A DNA stretch of 64,000 nucleotides, taken from positions 496,001 to 560,000 of the forward strand of contig CM075940.1 of assembly GCA_038030265.1 (NCBI GenBank), given 5' to 3'. Position numbers and translations under genes: made by a program. The stretch is from Corythucha ciliata (lineage: Eukaryota; Arthropoda; Insecta; Hemiptera; Tingidae). Shown here in pieces: positions 10,159-21,239 of the stretch. Numbering within the stretch: the first letter of the stretch is position 1; each line of letters starts with the position of its first letter. Under the pieces are notes generated by a model. That model ran no database searches, had not been told where the DNA came from, and worked only from the letters and a program-made list of their open reading frames with translations.

Positions 10159-11206
10159 GTATTTGTTTATTTTTGTATTTTTTTCTTCTTAATATGTAAG
10201 CTTATTTTTTCGTTCTACTTATTTATCTTTGGCGAAAGTATTCCATCTTCCTATCGATTTAAAAACTAGGGGGGGGGGGACGAGGAACGACAATGAGGAA
10301 GTAACATAAAAAATAAAAATCGTTGGAAACATTTTTTTTCGAAAGAAAATGACTAAATATGACCAGGAATTGAATATTAGTGCGTAAATGATTGATTTCG
10401 ATTTATATAGCGAAATAATAAAGCTTGCCAAATTTTTTTGTTACCTTAAACGGCCGGTCTGTGACTCGTGGCGTACTTAAGGGGTTGTGACCCCTCCCAA
10501 CCCTCCGCATCGTGGCTGTTATCATGTCTTGCCCCTTCTTGTCCATTCCTTTCTCTTAAGTCCTATAGTTTGATTTGTGGGAAGCTATTGTGAAGGTAAT
10601 GCGAATGCTGTTATTACGTCATCAGTCTATCTAGCCTATTTCAAATGGGTCCCGCAACCCAAAAGTTTTAAAACTTAATAAAAAAATATAGGCCCTGATT
10701 TTATTTAAACGGAGCGTATTTTCATGAGTTTTGGTACCCAAGCTATCACAACAGCATGATTTTGGAAAATGTGTTACTTCCTCATTAGGAACCGGTTCCT
10801 TTCGAGGTCCGGAGCCGACGGATCCGGACCTTTAAAGGAACGAGATTGCCCATCACTATGTTCAGTTGGTTTACAACATACAAGTCTCTGAGCCCCACCA
10901 ACTCAGCTTTGTGATACCAAAGCCTCTCACTCATAAAACTTCACTACTGCCCGCGAAAAAGGGGATAACCCCAAAAATAACTTTTTTCTGGACGATTTCA
11001 TTACGTTTCATACTAGCCTCATAAATCGAAATAAGCTCCATTTAGCTAGTGAGTGGAATTTTCTCATCATTTTTCTTGAACTGTTATAGTGTGATCAATC
11101 AATAAAGTAAATATTTGAATAATTTAATATTAATGTCAGATATCCTTCGCTAACGTCGCGTGCATAAGGTAGTATGTGACTTGAGTCGTTTTCCCTCGGT
11201 TTTCAG
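10159..11206. other. No gene seen; probable hAT-1 3' region and unrelated AT-rich DNA
   Basis: Contains T-rich sequence just after the transposase stop, a G9 tract at 10270 and no ORF longer than chance. The hAT-1 3' terminus should lie here, but I could not identify a terminal inverted repeat. Confidence 0.3.
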
Positions 11207-11218
11207 CAGGGATGTGCG
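11207..11218 (+). repeat. Candidate 5' terminus of hAT-2 (CAGGGATGTGCG)
   Basis: CAGGG-type termini are characteristic of hAT elements, and this one lies about 290 bp upstream of the BED-like exon of hAT-2. No matching inverted end is seen, because the 3' half of the element is missing. Confidence 0.4.
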
Positions 11219-11493
11219 TTTACGCGTAAACAATTGTAAACATTGGTAAACATGTAAACTATGTAAACAATGTCAACAACTGCAAAAGTAGGTTATGTTG
11301 GGTTTTCTCTTTTCTAATCTGCTTAACAGTTAAAAACAGTAGCTAGTTGCCGGCTGTTGTTCGTTTTGTTTGCGGATTAATTGAAGTAAGTACTTATAAA
11401 ATGTAATAACTTGTTGAAATGGTAGTCATTGGATTAATGTAATTACAGGAAAGAGGGCGTGAAAACTAACAGGTGGTTTTCTGTCGCCTACGA

Positions 11494-13050
11494 GATGAGC
11501 GGCAGAAAAGTCAACCGTGAAAAAGATGAGAGCCTTGAGTTCTCTTTACTTAAAACGGGACCACGTACTTACGTTGCTCATTGCCTGATTTGTAACAACA
11601 AATTGACGAATACCGCTTTGTCAAGATTGAAATCTCATCGGTAAGAAAAATTTAAATTTAAGTATTTATAGAGTAGCGAGTATAGCTAGTTGAAATGAAT
11701 GAAGACCGTGGTAAAGAGTGCCATAGTTATCCTCAGATCATTTTAAATTTAAAATTGAGTGATTTACTGTAAACATTTCTCTCAGCCGTTCAAAACGGAT
11801 GATTTGTGAATGGTAACCCAGGCATGATCAATACTAAAATTGTCTATTCTTAGAAACCGATGCCGTTGCCTGAGTAGTCTCATGTCCGTTGATGTCATCG
11901 ACGGGAGTAGGAGCCGAAGTTCGATGGGATCGCCGTCACCTGAACCGCAATACCAAGGAGACAAGGATCCTCAGAGTAAGCGAAATACCGTAAAACGTCT
12001 CCTTCAGTCTCACGATCATGGTATTATTGAAATTATCAATTTTGTTACAGTTTTAAGTGCTGAGAACTCAGAAAACATGGCGGAAGTGGAAATTAAAGCC
12101 AATGCTGAGGTACCTAAATCGTGTTCATTATTATTTGGTCTTATTGAAGCTCATATTGCATTATGTTCTTTTTAGAGTACTTCCAATTCAAAGAAAAAAT
12201 CTGTTATCTTCAACTTCGAAGCTAACAACTTTCATCGACAAAGTTTCGGACCAAGACATCAAAAGATTCAATGAAGCGATGGCAAAGTTTTTCTACGGAT
12301 GCAACATTCCTTTAAGTATCGCTGATTCTGAGCACTTCCGTAATTTTGTGAAAAAACTTAGACCAGCCTATGCCTCCGAATTGCCGACACGCAAAGTTTT
12401 GTCGACGTCCCTCTTAGAAACTACGTACCAGAAGTGCATTCACGATGCCGGAGAAAATCTCACCGCTCAATCGGTTCTTTTGATCGATGGGTGGAAGAAT
12501 TAGTCTTCCAATTCAAGGTTGGTAGTGTCTATGCTCCACAACGCAAAGGGCGCCCAATGTTTTCTCAACGCATGGGATCTTACCGGCGAGTCGGGAACTG
12601 GAGAGAAACTAGCTGAAATAGTTAACGCCTCGATTGAACAGTCCTACCGACTTTATCAAACCGTAGTTTATGCTGTGATATCGGACAATGCCGCTGCAAT
12701 GTTGAAAATGGGAAGAGAGGTTAACATCTGGCACAGCACATGTAGTAGTCACACGGGTAACTTGTTAGCAAAAGACGTCCTTGATCACGAATTCTCCACC
12801 AAAGTAACCTTGGTACTCTAAGAGTTCAAGCACGCTGATTTTGAGAGAGCCTTGGTGGATGCCGGTGGAACTCGAATTAAACTGACGGCAGACACAAGGT
12901 GGTGTTCCTACAGAGAATTGCCTGATAAAAAATTTAAAGTGCATGCGAAATCTTGTGATAAACGACCTCCTCTTCACAAAAATTAAGCCCTCCGTAAAAA
13001 ATTTACTTTTTGACGATGAATTTATCGACGAAGTACGGGAGAATATTTTG
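11494..13050 (+). pseudogene. hAT-2 transposase (BED finger and DUF659-type), 3'-truncated
   Basis: Exon 1 (11494-11640, start ATG of MSGRKVNREKDES) encodes a BED-like zinc finger: CLICNNKLTN...RLKSHR, followed by a GTAAG donor. A further exon lies around 11850-12110, then one from 12175: TTFIDKVSDQDIKRFNEAMA, FFYGCNIPLSIADS, LRPAYASELPTRK, LLIDGWKN. This order (RFNEA..F...IPLS..DS...P.Y..P.R...DGW) is the DUF659 region of one hAT lineage. An in-frame TAG at 12504-12506 follows DGWKN, and the frame continues as VVSMLHNAKGAQCFLNAWDL, EIVNASIEQSY, VISDNAAAMLKMG, CSSHTGNLLAKDVL. A frameshift after about 12820 leads to LTADTRWCSY and a C-terminal helix region. The sequence then stops where the tRNA-containing repeat begins, so the dimerisation domain is missing. 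Nonfunctional. Confidence 0.8.
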
Positions 13051-13317
13051 TTAGATGGATATTAATGAATAAATCTGTCGCCGGTATTTTAATTAATAAA
13101 TTAATTAGACTGATATTATCAGGAAGACGATGGAAGGGCATAGCCCAACACGATTCGAGTTTCGAGAAAAAATGACTCCCCGGCGGGATTTGAACCCGCA
13201 ACCTCTGGATTACCAGTCCAGCACGCTGCCATTTGCGCCACGGAGACGCCTATGGGAGTCGTACTCCGAGGGATAAGCTAAGCCGAACCCCACCCAGGTC
13301 CATTGTTTCTCGAAACT
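13051..13317 (-). repeat. tRNA-containing repeat, copy A (core inverted)
   Basis: Starts ttagatggatattaatgaat, then an AT-rich block, then gatggaagggcatagccc and cgattcgagtttcgagaaaa, then a tRNA-like sequence on the minus strand, and ends at ccattgtttctcgaaact. It directly abuts the truncated hAT-2 coding sequence. The right-hand inverted arm found in copies B and E is missing. Confidence 0.8.
13176..13247 (-). tRNA. tRNA-like sequence in copy A
   Basis: About 72 nt foldable as a cloverleaf: acceptor GTCTCCG/CGGGGA, D arm GCGC...GCGT, anticodon stem CTGGA/TCCAG, T arm GCGGG-TTCAAAT-CCCGC. Box A (TGGCGCAAATGG) and box B (GGTTCAAATCC) are intact. The loop CTGGTAA gives GGT as anticodon, which is unusual for a eukaryotic tRNA. 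Overall it resembles tRNA-Arg(UCU) by eye. Its place in a repeat family argues for a tRNA-derived cassette, not a working tRNA. Confidence 0.5.
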
Positions 13318-15107
13318 CTAGGCGAAAAATGGGTTGTAAACATTTTTCTTGACCGAAACCATAGGTGTATTATTCAGTACCCAAAGGGTTGTTTTCCCTG
13401 ATATTTTCAGAATCACTAGAAATTCAGTTTTTAATGGTCTTTCCATATTCTAAAAAAGTTAGGTTTGGACAAAATAATTTTTCTCGACGGGTCCTCCCCT
13501 CCCTGGGATAACCCTTACTATTTTATGACTAGCGATGGGAATGATTTTCTCAGAGTTTCATATTCCACTCTTTGATATTTAGAGGTTTTTGGACCCTAGA
13601 AAAAAGAATATTACGTCAGATTGATGGTCCACGTTTATTTTAACCTGTTGTCCCCGTGACTCCCCTTGCACTGCTGAGGTGATGCTGTTATGGTTTCCAT
13701 CGGAATGCACCCAAAAGTACAATACATATATAGGGGTTTTAGGCCCATATAAAATTAAATATGAATATGACGTCCGTTTGGGGTTACTTTCTAATCCAAC
13801 AGTCACGTGAGTATCAACAGCTACTGCAGTGTTTCAAATTTGACTCTGGCTGACCAATAAAACAAGAGTTTGCCCCACTTTGAGGCTTGTAAGTTTCAAT
13901 AGAGTACCTCTCAAAACTGACGAAATTAAGCCATTTTGACCGTTACAGGTGTCGTCACACCGGCTGGGAAATGAAACTTCGGCGTCCAAACAATTTAGGT
14001 TCAGAATCTGTGGCGACAATGACAGGAACTTCCTAAACGTCTTGATAAATTGTTTTGTTATTCCCTAGTCAAATAAAGCACGGTTGCCAATTGTTTTCCA
14101 GCAATATCTGCTTTTTAGAGCTCCTGTAGAATAAAAATTAAGTTGGCAACACCGCGTCACATCTTCTTTATCTTATCAGCGAAGTTCGATGCAACAATCG
14201 CCGGCTTTTGTTTTCGTTAAAACTCCTCCCATCACATCCCCAATGCGGCAATTTTCAAAATTATGTACGTTTTGGTTATATGTAAAATTAAGTATATTTC
14301 TTTGGAGTAAATCAGTTTATTTTCCTCAAGACATTACAGCCCTTGCTGCGCTCGAGCTGCTAAACTTGTCTCTCGGAAAATAAACCCTGCAATTACTCCC
14401 TCGATATATGCATAATATTTATACTAATACGGTTTCACAATACGGTCAGAATTACTTGAGTTTGGTTACCCGTGTGATAGTTTATTCATTTTTTTTTTTT
14501 CGACAGTCCAGGACATAGGGGTAACTCATTTCATTTCATACCTAGGGCAGAAAAGTTCAACTTTCGACCCTAATTCGGGGGAAGGAAACGCTTCATTCCT
14601 AACCAAAAAAAAAATTTATTTTTTTTCCTGCCTGGAGTATTAGCTAGATTTTTTTCAAGAGAGAGAGATTAGCATTGATGTGAGTCTTAAAATGCTCCGG
14701 AACTGCGTCCTGGATGGGCCACTTACTAGAGATGGGCGAAATGATATCGAAATATTGTGGTCGATATATCAATATTATATTGCGATATCCATACTACATT
14801 TAAGCATGTCAATAATTTATTCATCATATCGAATGAAATATCGAATGGTGCCAAGTATTGGGAATTCACGAATTTCAATGTTTGCCGGAGCAGAATAACA
14901 TGAGCCGCCGACGTCAGGGAAGCGAGATTGACATACGACTCCAATGGAGCTAACTTTATCACTGCTCGGCTATAATAATGCAGCCTTGAGCGTTGCTCTA
15001 TGTTCAAAATTGTGTGGAGGAAGTAGTCAAGAGAGGGGGGAGGGTCATTAACATAGTGTTCTCAAAACGGAATGAGCCCTACGATAAACGAATCGGGCGG
15101 CTGATTA
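13318..15107. other. No gene seen
   Basis: AT-rich DNA with scattered short ORFs and no recognisable domain. A tagagatgggcg at 14727 resembles a hAT terminus and is followed by an AT-rich ATCGATAT-type region, but no partner end was found. Confidence 0.3.
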
Positions 15108-15420
15108 TTAGATGGATATGATGAATAATTCTGCCGCCGGTATTTTTAATTAATTTTGAATTAATAAATTAATTAAACTGATGTTATCCGGACGATGATG
15201 GAAGGGCATAGCCCACCACGATTCGAGTTTCGAGAAAAAATGACCTGGGTGGGGTTCAGCTTAGCTTATTCCTCGGAGTACCACTCCCAAAGGCGTCTCC
15301 GTGGCGCAATTGGCAGCGTGCTGGACAGGTAATCCAGAGGTTGCGGGTTCAAATCCCGCCGGGGAGCCATTTTTTCTCGAAACTCGATTCGTGTTGGGCT
15401 ATGCTTCATCGTCGTCCGGA
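15108..15420 (+). repeat. tRNA-containing repeat, copy B (both inverted arms present)
   Basis: The left side has the same ttagatgg... block and the arm at ~15189-15241 (gatggaagggcatagccc...cgagtttcgagaaaaaat). The tRNA core follows in the plus orientation, opposite to copies A, C and D, and the right arm at ~15368-15420 is the inverse of the left arm. This copy shows that the core lies between inverted arms. Confidence 0.8.
15295..15367 (+). tRNA. tRNA-like sequence in copy B
   Basis: Same cloverleaf as copy A with boxes A and B intact. The anticodon loop is CAGGTAA, so the position-33 T is replaced by A, and the anticodon triplet still reads GGT. The loss of T33 argues against a functional tRNA. 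Confidence 0.45.
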
Positions 15421-15499
15421 GAAAGCAAATCATATCTAGATCCTATAGAAAGCAAATCGTGTCTTATTTTAGTATTACATGGTAGTACACCATTTGCGG

Positions 15500-16140
15500 A
15501 AAAATTAGTGAAATTGGAATGTGAAGGGGCCGAATACGAGACATTTGGTTATGGGAGAGCGAAAATCGTCAGAAATTGTGGTATGAAAATTATTTTTTGA
15601 AGAAGCCGAATCCAAGACATTCGGTTATGGACGAGCGAATTTCCGTGGCGACATTGTCGTCTGAAAAGGCCAAAGTCACGCCATTAGGTTTTTAAATGGA
15701 CCGAACTAGTTTTTGGTATTAAAAAAAAATATAGAAGAGTTTTTGCCCTAAAATCTGGTTCATCATAAATCGTAAATCGCCAAAATTGGGTTTTGAAAGA
15801 GCCAAATCCAAAAAAATTGGTTTTCGAAGAGTGAAAATCCTCGAAATTAGGGTTTAAAGGAGCCAAGTTCACGAAATTGGGGTTTGAAAGAGCTCAAGTT
15901 CGTGAAATTGGTTTTTAAAAGAGCAAAACCAACGAAATTCGGGTTTAGGGAAAGAGCAAACCCCACGATATCGGGGCTTGGACAAAAAGAATTCGCAAAA
16001 TTTAGTTTTATGAGAGCGAATAACCGCGAAATCGGGGGTTGGAAGAACCAAACCAACGAAATTTTGTTTCTGAGAGATAAATAATCTTCAAAACTTGCTT
16101 TTGAAAGAGCGAAAATCAGATTCAAAATACTCAATTGCGA
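15500..16140. repeat. Degenerate minisatellite, ~36-40 bp unit
   Basis: Successive imperfect units of the type gaaattgggttttgaaagagccaaa recur between about 15500 and 16140. The periodicity keeps both strands open in several frames, which explains the overlapping ORFs here. No protein function is inferred. Confidence 0.6.
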
Positions 16141-16439
16141 TATTTCGTTGTTGAAAGAAGCCAAACGCGCAAGAAATGTTTTGAACCTGGTTTTTTGGTA
16201 GAATGTTCAGATTCTAAGGCAGTATTTCAAGATTTTTTGTTGTATCAAATTGCCAGCACCCACATTCGCTCAGATTATTAAGCAGATATCAGACACTGCA
16301 ATATAAAATCCGGGTTTTGGGAAACTAAGACAGTGCGCTTTCAGGCAACTTTTTCCATATAAGAAAATTAAGAAATTAGGTCAATGAGATAAGCTGGGGG
16401 GGGGGGTGAGAACACATTTTACCGCCACCCCCGTCACGG

Positions 16440-16910
16440 AGGCCTAAAACCGCCTTTGCGCTAGAAAACCATTTTCGCTGCTCGGTATCACGAACGTATG
16501 TTGTTTAAAAACTACCTAGTTTAGAGAGGCTGCCTCCTTCTAAAACCAATTTCACTGATTCCGCAGCCCACAACCTGAATTACCATTTTCACGGGTCTGA
16601 CTCACTAAAACTTCAATTTTGCAGTTTTTTTTTTTTTTTTGTGGTGAAAAACTTTCTGTCTGAATCCCCAATTTTGAAGTTCCGCCCTCCAGAAACAAAA
16701 CATTTTCGAGGATCGGGGCTTACTATAAAAAATCATTTCCCACATTTCGCCCACCCACTTGCACACCAAACACGGATTGTTGCAGAAAAACCAATTTTCA
16801 AAGTTGCCTGATTCCAAAGCCAATCTCGAGGGTTTCGTAGCTACAAAACCATTTTCGCCGGTCTCACAAAAACCAATTTCTCGGATTTCACTCTTCAAAC
16901 CTCAGCGTGA
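16440..16910. repeat. Same minisatellite motif in inverted orientation
   Basis: Units of the type aaaaccaatttttc and aaaaccattttcg are the reverse complement of the 15.5-16.1 kb unit core. The array is more degenerate and is broken by a run of T at 16623-16640. Confidence 0.45.
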
Positions 16911-19145
16911 TTTTGGTAGGTAACTAAAAATTCTGTCACGCGGTGTGGCTACTACAAACTATTTTAGCGGATTAAACTAGGCACTCATTTTTGATTGGTT
17001 TGGCTCGCTGATTGTGCTGATTACGAACTCAATTTCGTGATTATGGCTCATTAATTTATTGGGTTGTTGCTTGCTGAAAGCCCTATTTTCACAGGGTGGC
17101 CTCATTTAATAACCCGTTTAACCTCTGCCTGCATAATAGGGGGCATCTTCTCCAGTGAAGCTGCCCACCGTTAGATCTGGGGCTGGCTACACCCCTGTAT
17201 AAATGGACTAGCGGTAAAACGGGTTAGAAATTACGGCGTTGAAATTCTGTCCTACTTGTAAGTGGCCCCCCGGTGCTTCTATCGAGCGCGCACAGGGCAA
17301 TATTGCTGTCCAGTAGCCGTGGAGATTGATTCGAAAATGGATCTCGTTATAACAGCAGTAGTTTTGAAATAGAAAGAAAAACACAATTGGGAATTTTGAG
17401 TGCTTCCTTAGACTTTTTCAAGGACAGTAAAATAAATTATGTTTGTTTGGGGAGGGGGCAATTGGTTTTGTAACCATACAGCCAAGTCGCTAGAGGCTAT
17501 TTGAATTGAAAGACATTTGACGGTTATGAATACGTGCTAAATTATGTTTCAACAACTTCATCATGTCCCACCTTCTTGTTGCTGGCCGTTATTTAATTTT
17601 TTCAACACACAGCTTCGTGTCTGGCTGCATTTTTGTAAAGAAATTACAAATAAATTATGTGAATGAGCTCGCTGTTCACCTACGAAGCCGAGTACACGCA
17701 ACTTTTAGACCTGTGGGCACTCAAGCTGGGGTCAGTATAAACACGTAAGTTCAACTTAGAAGTTGAATCGCAACCAAAGAGGGAGACAAGTCAAGATTTA
17801 ATAATCTCACGGCACCTATTAAGTTGCCTGTGTGCGGGCCCCCATAAGGTTCAATGAGCTTAATTTTCGGAACTAAACAGGGCTCTTACTAGAAGTAACG
17901 TTTAAGCCCTCTCTTTTCAAACGACGTGAACGCCTTAATACTTTGAACTAGTCGCAACAGAGACGGTTTCAAACATTTTAAAATTTTCTTTCCAAGATTC
18001 AGAACGGTATGACCCGAGTTGGTTATTTGAAAGAAACATGCAGCCTACCTGTTGACTCGTCGTCGTCTTCGTTTTTCGTTATACGGGCCATCACCGAAGA
18101 AGTTCACTCAGAATCCAAGAGGATAGAAATTTCTTCCTCTTTTTCTCCAATTATAAACACAAAAACATTTCACAATTTCAATTAGCGTCCTTTCACATGC
18201 TCGTCTTCACCTGGACGATATCATTATCAAATCCCTCTCAGAAAGCTTGTTTCCCAAGATAAACACTTCCCGCTCTAAAAACCCAGCTCCCTTCGCTCGC
18301 CCATACTGCTCTATTTCAAGACAACTTCTGAGCCATCGTTGTTAGAAATCCGCCATAAGACCAGTCATATTAACAAAAAAAAATCGCGTTAATTACGACA
18401 AATACTATGAACTTGCTCAATTAACATGTTGTTAGAGACAAAGCAGTTAATACGTAACTGATTTTTCAACCCTGAAAAATGAACGAATCACCTTTTTTGG
18501 TCCTAAAAACACAAAAATGTTCATTTCTCAGTTTTTAGCAAAAAAGTAACTGAAGCAGTGATATTTTGTAAAAAGGCGTTACGTACTTAATTAAATTAGA
18601 CAAAATTTGTTACAATTTGTCAAGAGTTGGAACTCTTTGAAGACACAGCCTCTCAAAGATAGCGATTTTTTTCTAAAAGTGAATATTTCAACTTTTTCTT
18701 TACTTCTTACTCATTTATTACGCTAAAACTCTATGCCAAAGTCATGAGAGAAGACATTGTTGCAAATGTAATAAGCTTCATTTCAGGGCTATCACTATCT
18801 TTTCAGGATCGTCTGAACTTTAAATGTAGTATCTTATGTACTTACTTCTACCAATACTAAAAATCATCATGAACATTAAGATTCATAATTAATTTGAATA
18901 GTTTTCCAATCCATTAACGTGCCTACATTTGTAAATAGAAGTGTTTATGTACACATACTATATGGGTGTTCCCAAATATTATTCAGTGATACGGTTAAGG
19001 CTGTGAAGATGTTAATAAACGCGTTTCCAGTGATGCATGAGAAAGGGGGATTTATATTTACATGATTACAGAGTAATCTATTTACCGGGTCACGAAGAGA
19101 TCTAACTTCACGGCCTCAATTCGAAAGGAATCTGTGACGAAATCA
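16911..19145. other. No gene seen
   Basis: About 2.2 kb of AT-rich sequence without a convincing ORF, tRNA or repeat. A 61-codon frame at 17563-17748 has no recognisable motif and is probably chance. Confidence 0.35.
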
Positions 19146-19463
19146 TCACGAGTCCTGCCACGTTTCTTCGGCATTTGACAAAGCGACTACTCTAGAGGCC
19201 ACGCTGCTAACGACCTCGCAAATTGAAAAAAAAAAAAAAATAATAGATACGAGTGGGAACACGAACCTACTAATGAATTTGATTATACTCAACCAAAAAT
19301 TAAAAATCACCAGAGAAGTACATCCATCGAAGGCAGCGTTATCGTAACGGTGGGATCTGGTCGAAGTCACTATACGGCTACGGAGGTTACCATTCTCGTT
19401 CTGAACGCAAATTTCGTAACGCCCGGTGTCACGCACGCCTGTGGGAAAAGGGACATACAACAC
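19146..19463 (-). other. Possible minus-strand exon, unidentified
   Basis: On the minus strand a frame follows a cccacag acceptor-like site near 19440 and reads GVRDTGRYEICVQNENGN and then STRSHRYDNAAFDGCTS, before entering a hydrophobic T-rich stretch that is probably intron. The mixed composition looks more like a real secreted or extracellular protein exon than chance, and DTGRYEIC recalls Ig- or CUB-like folds, but I cannot assign a family. Confidence 0.3.
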
Positions 19464-19478
19464 GTCTGCCGTTTTAGA

Positions 19479-19663
19479 CTAACGAAAAATGGAGGATGAT
19501 TCCCGAATTCCAACGCCACAGAATCTTTTGATCGACTTAGTCGAACCTCTATTCTGGGTCAAACAAAAGAAAGTTAATTTCTCTGTCATTGACGGAGACG
19601 TGGCAGGCGGTAATTTACCGCCTGGCGCGCCCAGGAGTTCAACTTTTATTTTGGTCACTACGA
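19479..19663 (-). other. Possible second minus-strand exon, unidentified
   Basis: Minus-strand frame containing IWLVVTKIKVELLGAPGGK and KLTFFCLTQNRGS, ending in a stop at the 19479 side. It lies just upstream, in gene order, of the 19.3-kb exon candidate. The same DNA is open on the plus strand, so coding status is unproven. Confidence 0.22.
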
Positions 19664-19677
19664 GCCAAATGTTGGAT

Positions 19678-19744
19678 CCAATTTTCCAATCAACCCATTC
19701 CCCCCCCCCCAACGTCCAAAATCCCCCCAAAACACCCTATAACC
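19678..19744. repeat. ~66-bp direct repeat, left copy
   Basis: Runs from ccaattttccaatcaaccc through a C10 tract to caccctataacc. It recurs at 20263-20328. The pair brackets tRNA-repeat copies C and D. Confidence 0.75.
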
Positions 19745-19940
19745 GGACGACGATGGAAGGGCATAGCCCAACACGACTCGAGTTTCGAGAAAAAATGGCT
19801 CTCCGGCGGGATTTGAACCCGCAACCTCTGGATTACCAGTCCAGCACCCTGCCATTTGCGCCACGGAGACGCCTATGGGAGTCGTACTCCGAGGGATAAG
19901 CTAAGCCGAACCCCACCTAGGTCCATTGTTTCTCGAAACT
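19745..19940 (-). repeat. tRNA-containing repeat, copy C (core inverted)
   Basis: Begins at ggacgacgatggaagggc directly after the 66-bp repeat, so it lacks the AT-rich left block. It carries the tRNA core on the minus strand and ends ccattgtttctcgaaact. Confidence 0.78.
19799..19870 (-). tRNA. tRNA-like sequence in copy C
   Basis: Same fold and anticodon loop CTGGTAA as copy A. The 3' acceptor strand reads CGGAGAG, which pairs better with GTCTCCG than the CGGGGAG strand of other copies. Confidence 0.45.
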
Positions 19941-19996
19941 CTAGGCGCTTCTCCTGATCGGTAAACCACGCCGAATTCAATCTTATCTAGATGTTG

Positions 19997-20262
19997 TTAG
20001 ATTGATATAATGAATAAATCTGTCGCCGGCATTTTAATTAGTAAATTAATTAAACTGATATTATCCGGACGACGATGGAAGGGCATAGACCAACACGATT
20101 CGAGTTTCGAGAAAAAATGGCTCTCCGGCGGGATTTGAACCCGCAACCTCTGGATTACCAGTCCAGCACGCTGCCATTTGCGCCACGGAGACGCCTATGG
20201 GAGTCGTACTCCGAGGGATAAGCTAAGCCGAACCCCACCTAGGTCCATTGTTTCTCGAAACT
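19997..20262 (-). repeat. tRNA-containing repeat, copy D (core inverted)
   Basis: Begins ttagattgatataatgaat and has the AT-rich block, left arm and minus-strand tRNA core, ending ctcgaaact at the second 66-bp repeat. It lies 57 bp from copy C in the same orientation. Confidence 0.78.
20121..20192 (-). tRNA. tRNA-like sequence in copy D
   Basis: Same fold, boxes and GGT triplet as copies A and C, and the same CGGAGAG acceptor strand as copy C. Copies C and D are therefore probably related by local duplication. Confidence 0.45.
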
Positions 20263-20328
20263 CCAATTTTCCAATCAACCCATTCCCCCCCCCAACGTCC
20301 AAAATCCCCCCAAAACACCCTATAACCC
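20263..20328. repeat. ~66-bp direct repeat, right copy
   Basis: Second copy of 19678-19744, with one C fewer in the C tract. Confidence 0.75.
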
Positions 20329-20394
20329 TTTTTATGATTATTTTGAGCAATTTGTGGAGAAAAACAATCAAAAAATGAGGAGGCAGTAACTTAC

Positions 20395-20640
20395 CGTCCC
20401 GCCCCGATAGCGTTACAAAAGGGAGCGCGCATCCAGTTACACCGGCCACCGTATATCATATGCCTCAGTTTCATTCCTGTCGACGTTACCATTGATCGCA
20501 TAATCGTAAACTTTGATCTTTACGTTGTCGAAGGCAACTTTGGTTCCCTTTTCGGGCGCGAATAGATTTTGTGAATTCCAGCACCATAATTTGAACGCAG
20601 GAAAGATTAAATTGCGAGGTCTCTTCGGAAGTGAATCAGT
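20395..20640 (-). other. Possible minus-strand exon ending at a GTAAGT donor
   Basis: On the minus strand, coding-like sequence (LFAPEKGTKVAFDNVKIKV, then DYAINGNVDRNETEAYDIRW) leads to a gggacg|gtaagt donor at about 20396. At least one frameshift or stop lies before the donor. With the 19.3-19.7 kb candidates this could be a host gene split by the tRNA-repeat cluster. The family is unknown. Confidence 0.3.
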
Positions 20641-21239
20641 TAGTCAGAACGTACAAAGCCTATCCAAAATTAGTGGCCCAGCTCTTATATCTTTTCACGG
20701 ATGACAGCCCACTGATTCACCAAAGAAGAAATTTCGTTAGTTTGAGGAGAAACCAAGTTTCTACGCGTCGACGCCGCACAAAGCTTTTTGCGGTCGAAAT
20801 GAATTTCTTTACGTTCTTTTGAGCGATTTGAAAAGAAGGCGAGTTTCGGAAGTACAAACACGAAAAAAACGCTTTCCCGGTCGCAAAGCATTCCGAACGA
20901 ACTAGTCAGACGCAAGGGTTCGTCAACCAACGATTCTGACGAAGACCTTAACTCTTCGACGTGCATCCATCATGTGGTACGATTGTGGGCTCTATTTGGG
21001 ATGCATCATGGAAAGGGGGGGGGGCATAATAGACGTGTGGTTCAAAAGCAAAATCTATTTGTACAACGCTCGTTCTCCCAAAACAATTTACAATTGATGA
21101 ATGACTTTAGCAAAAAGCATCACCGGGTGGTGCAACAGGATAGTAATTCAAAAAAGGAAGGAATTCAAAAGAACGGCAAATGAGTATGACCGGTAAATTT
21201 ACTCACGGCGAATCTTCGGGACACTTCGATGTCCGCCTG
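20641..21239. other. No gene assigned
   Basis: Open frames on both strands at 20685-20966 carry no recognised motif. A G10 tract at 21017 lies inside otherwise mixed sequence. Confidence 0.25.

Noticed and set aside
14727..14845. hAT terminus tagagatgggcg followed by ATCGATAT-rich DNA
   Set aside because: Only one end is seen and there is no target duplication or transposase; a chance match is possible.
15847..16164. 105-codon minus-strand ORF with a regular pattern
   Set aside because: The pattern is the translation of the minisatellite unit; the opposite strand is open too.
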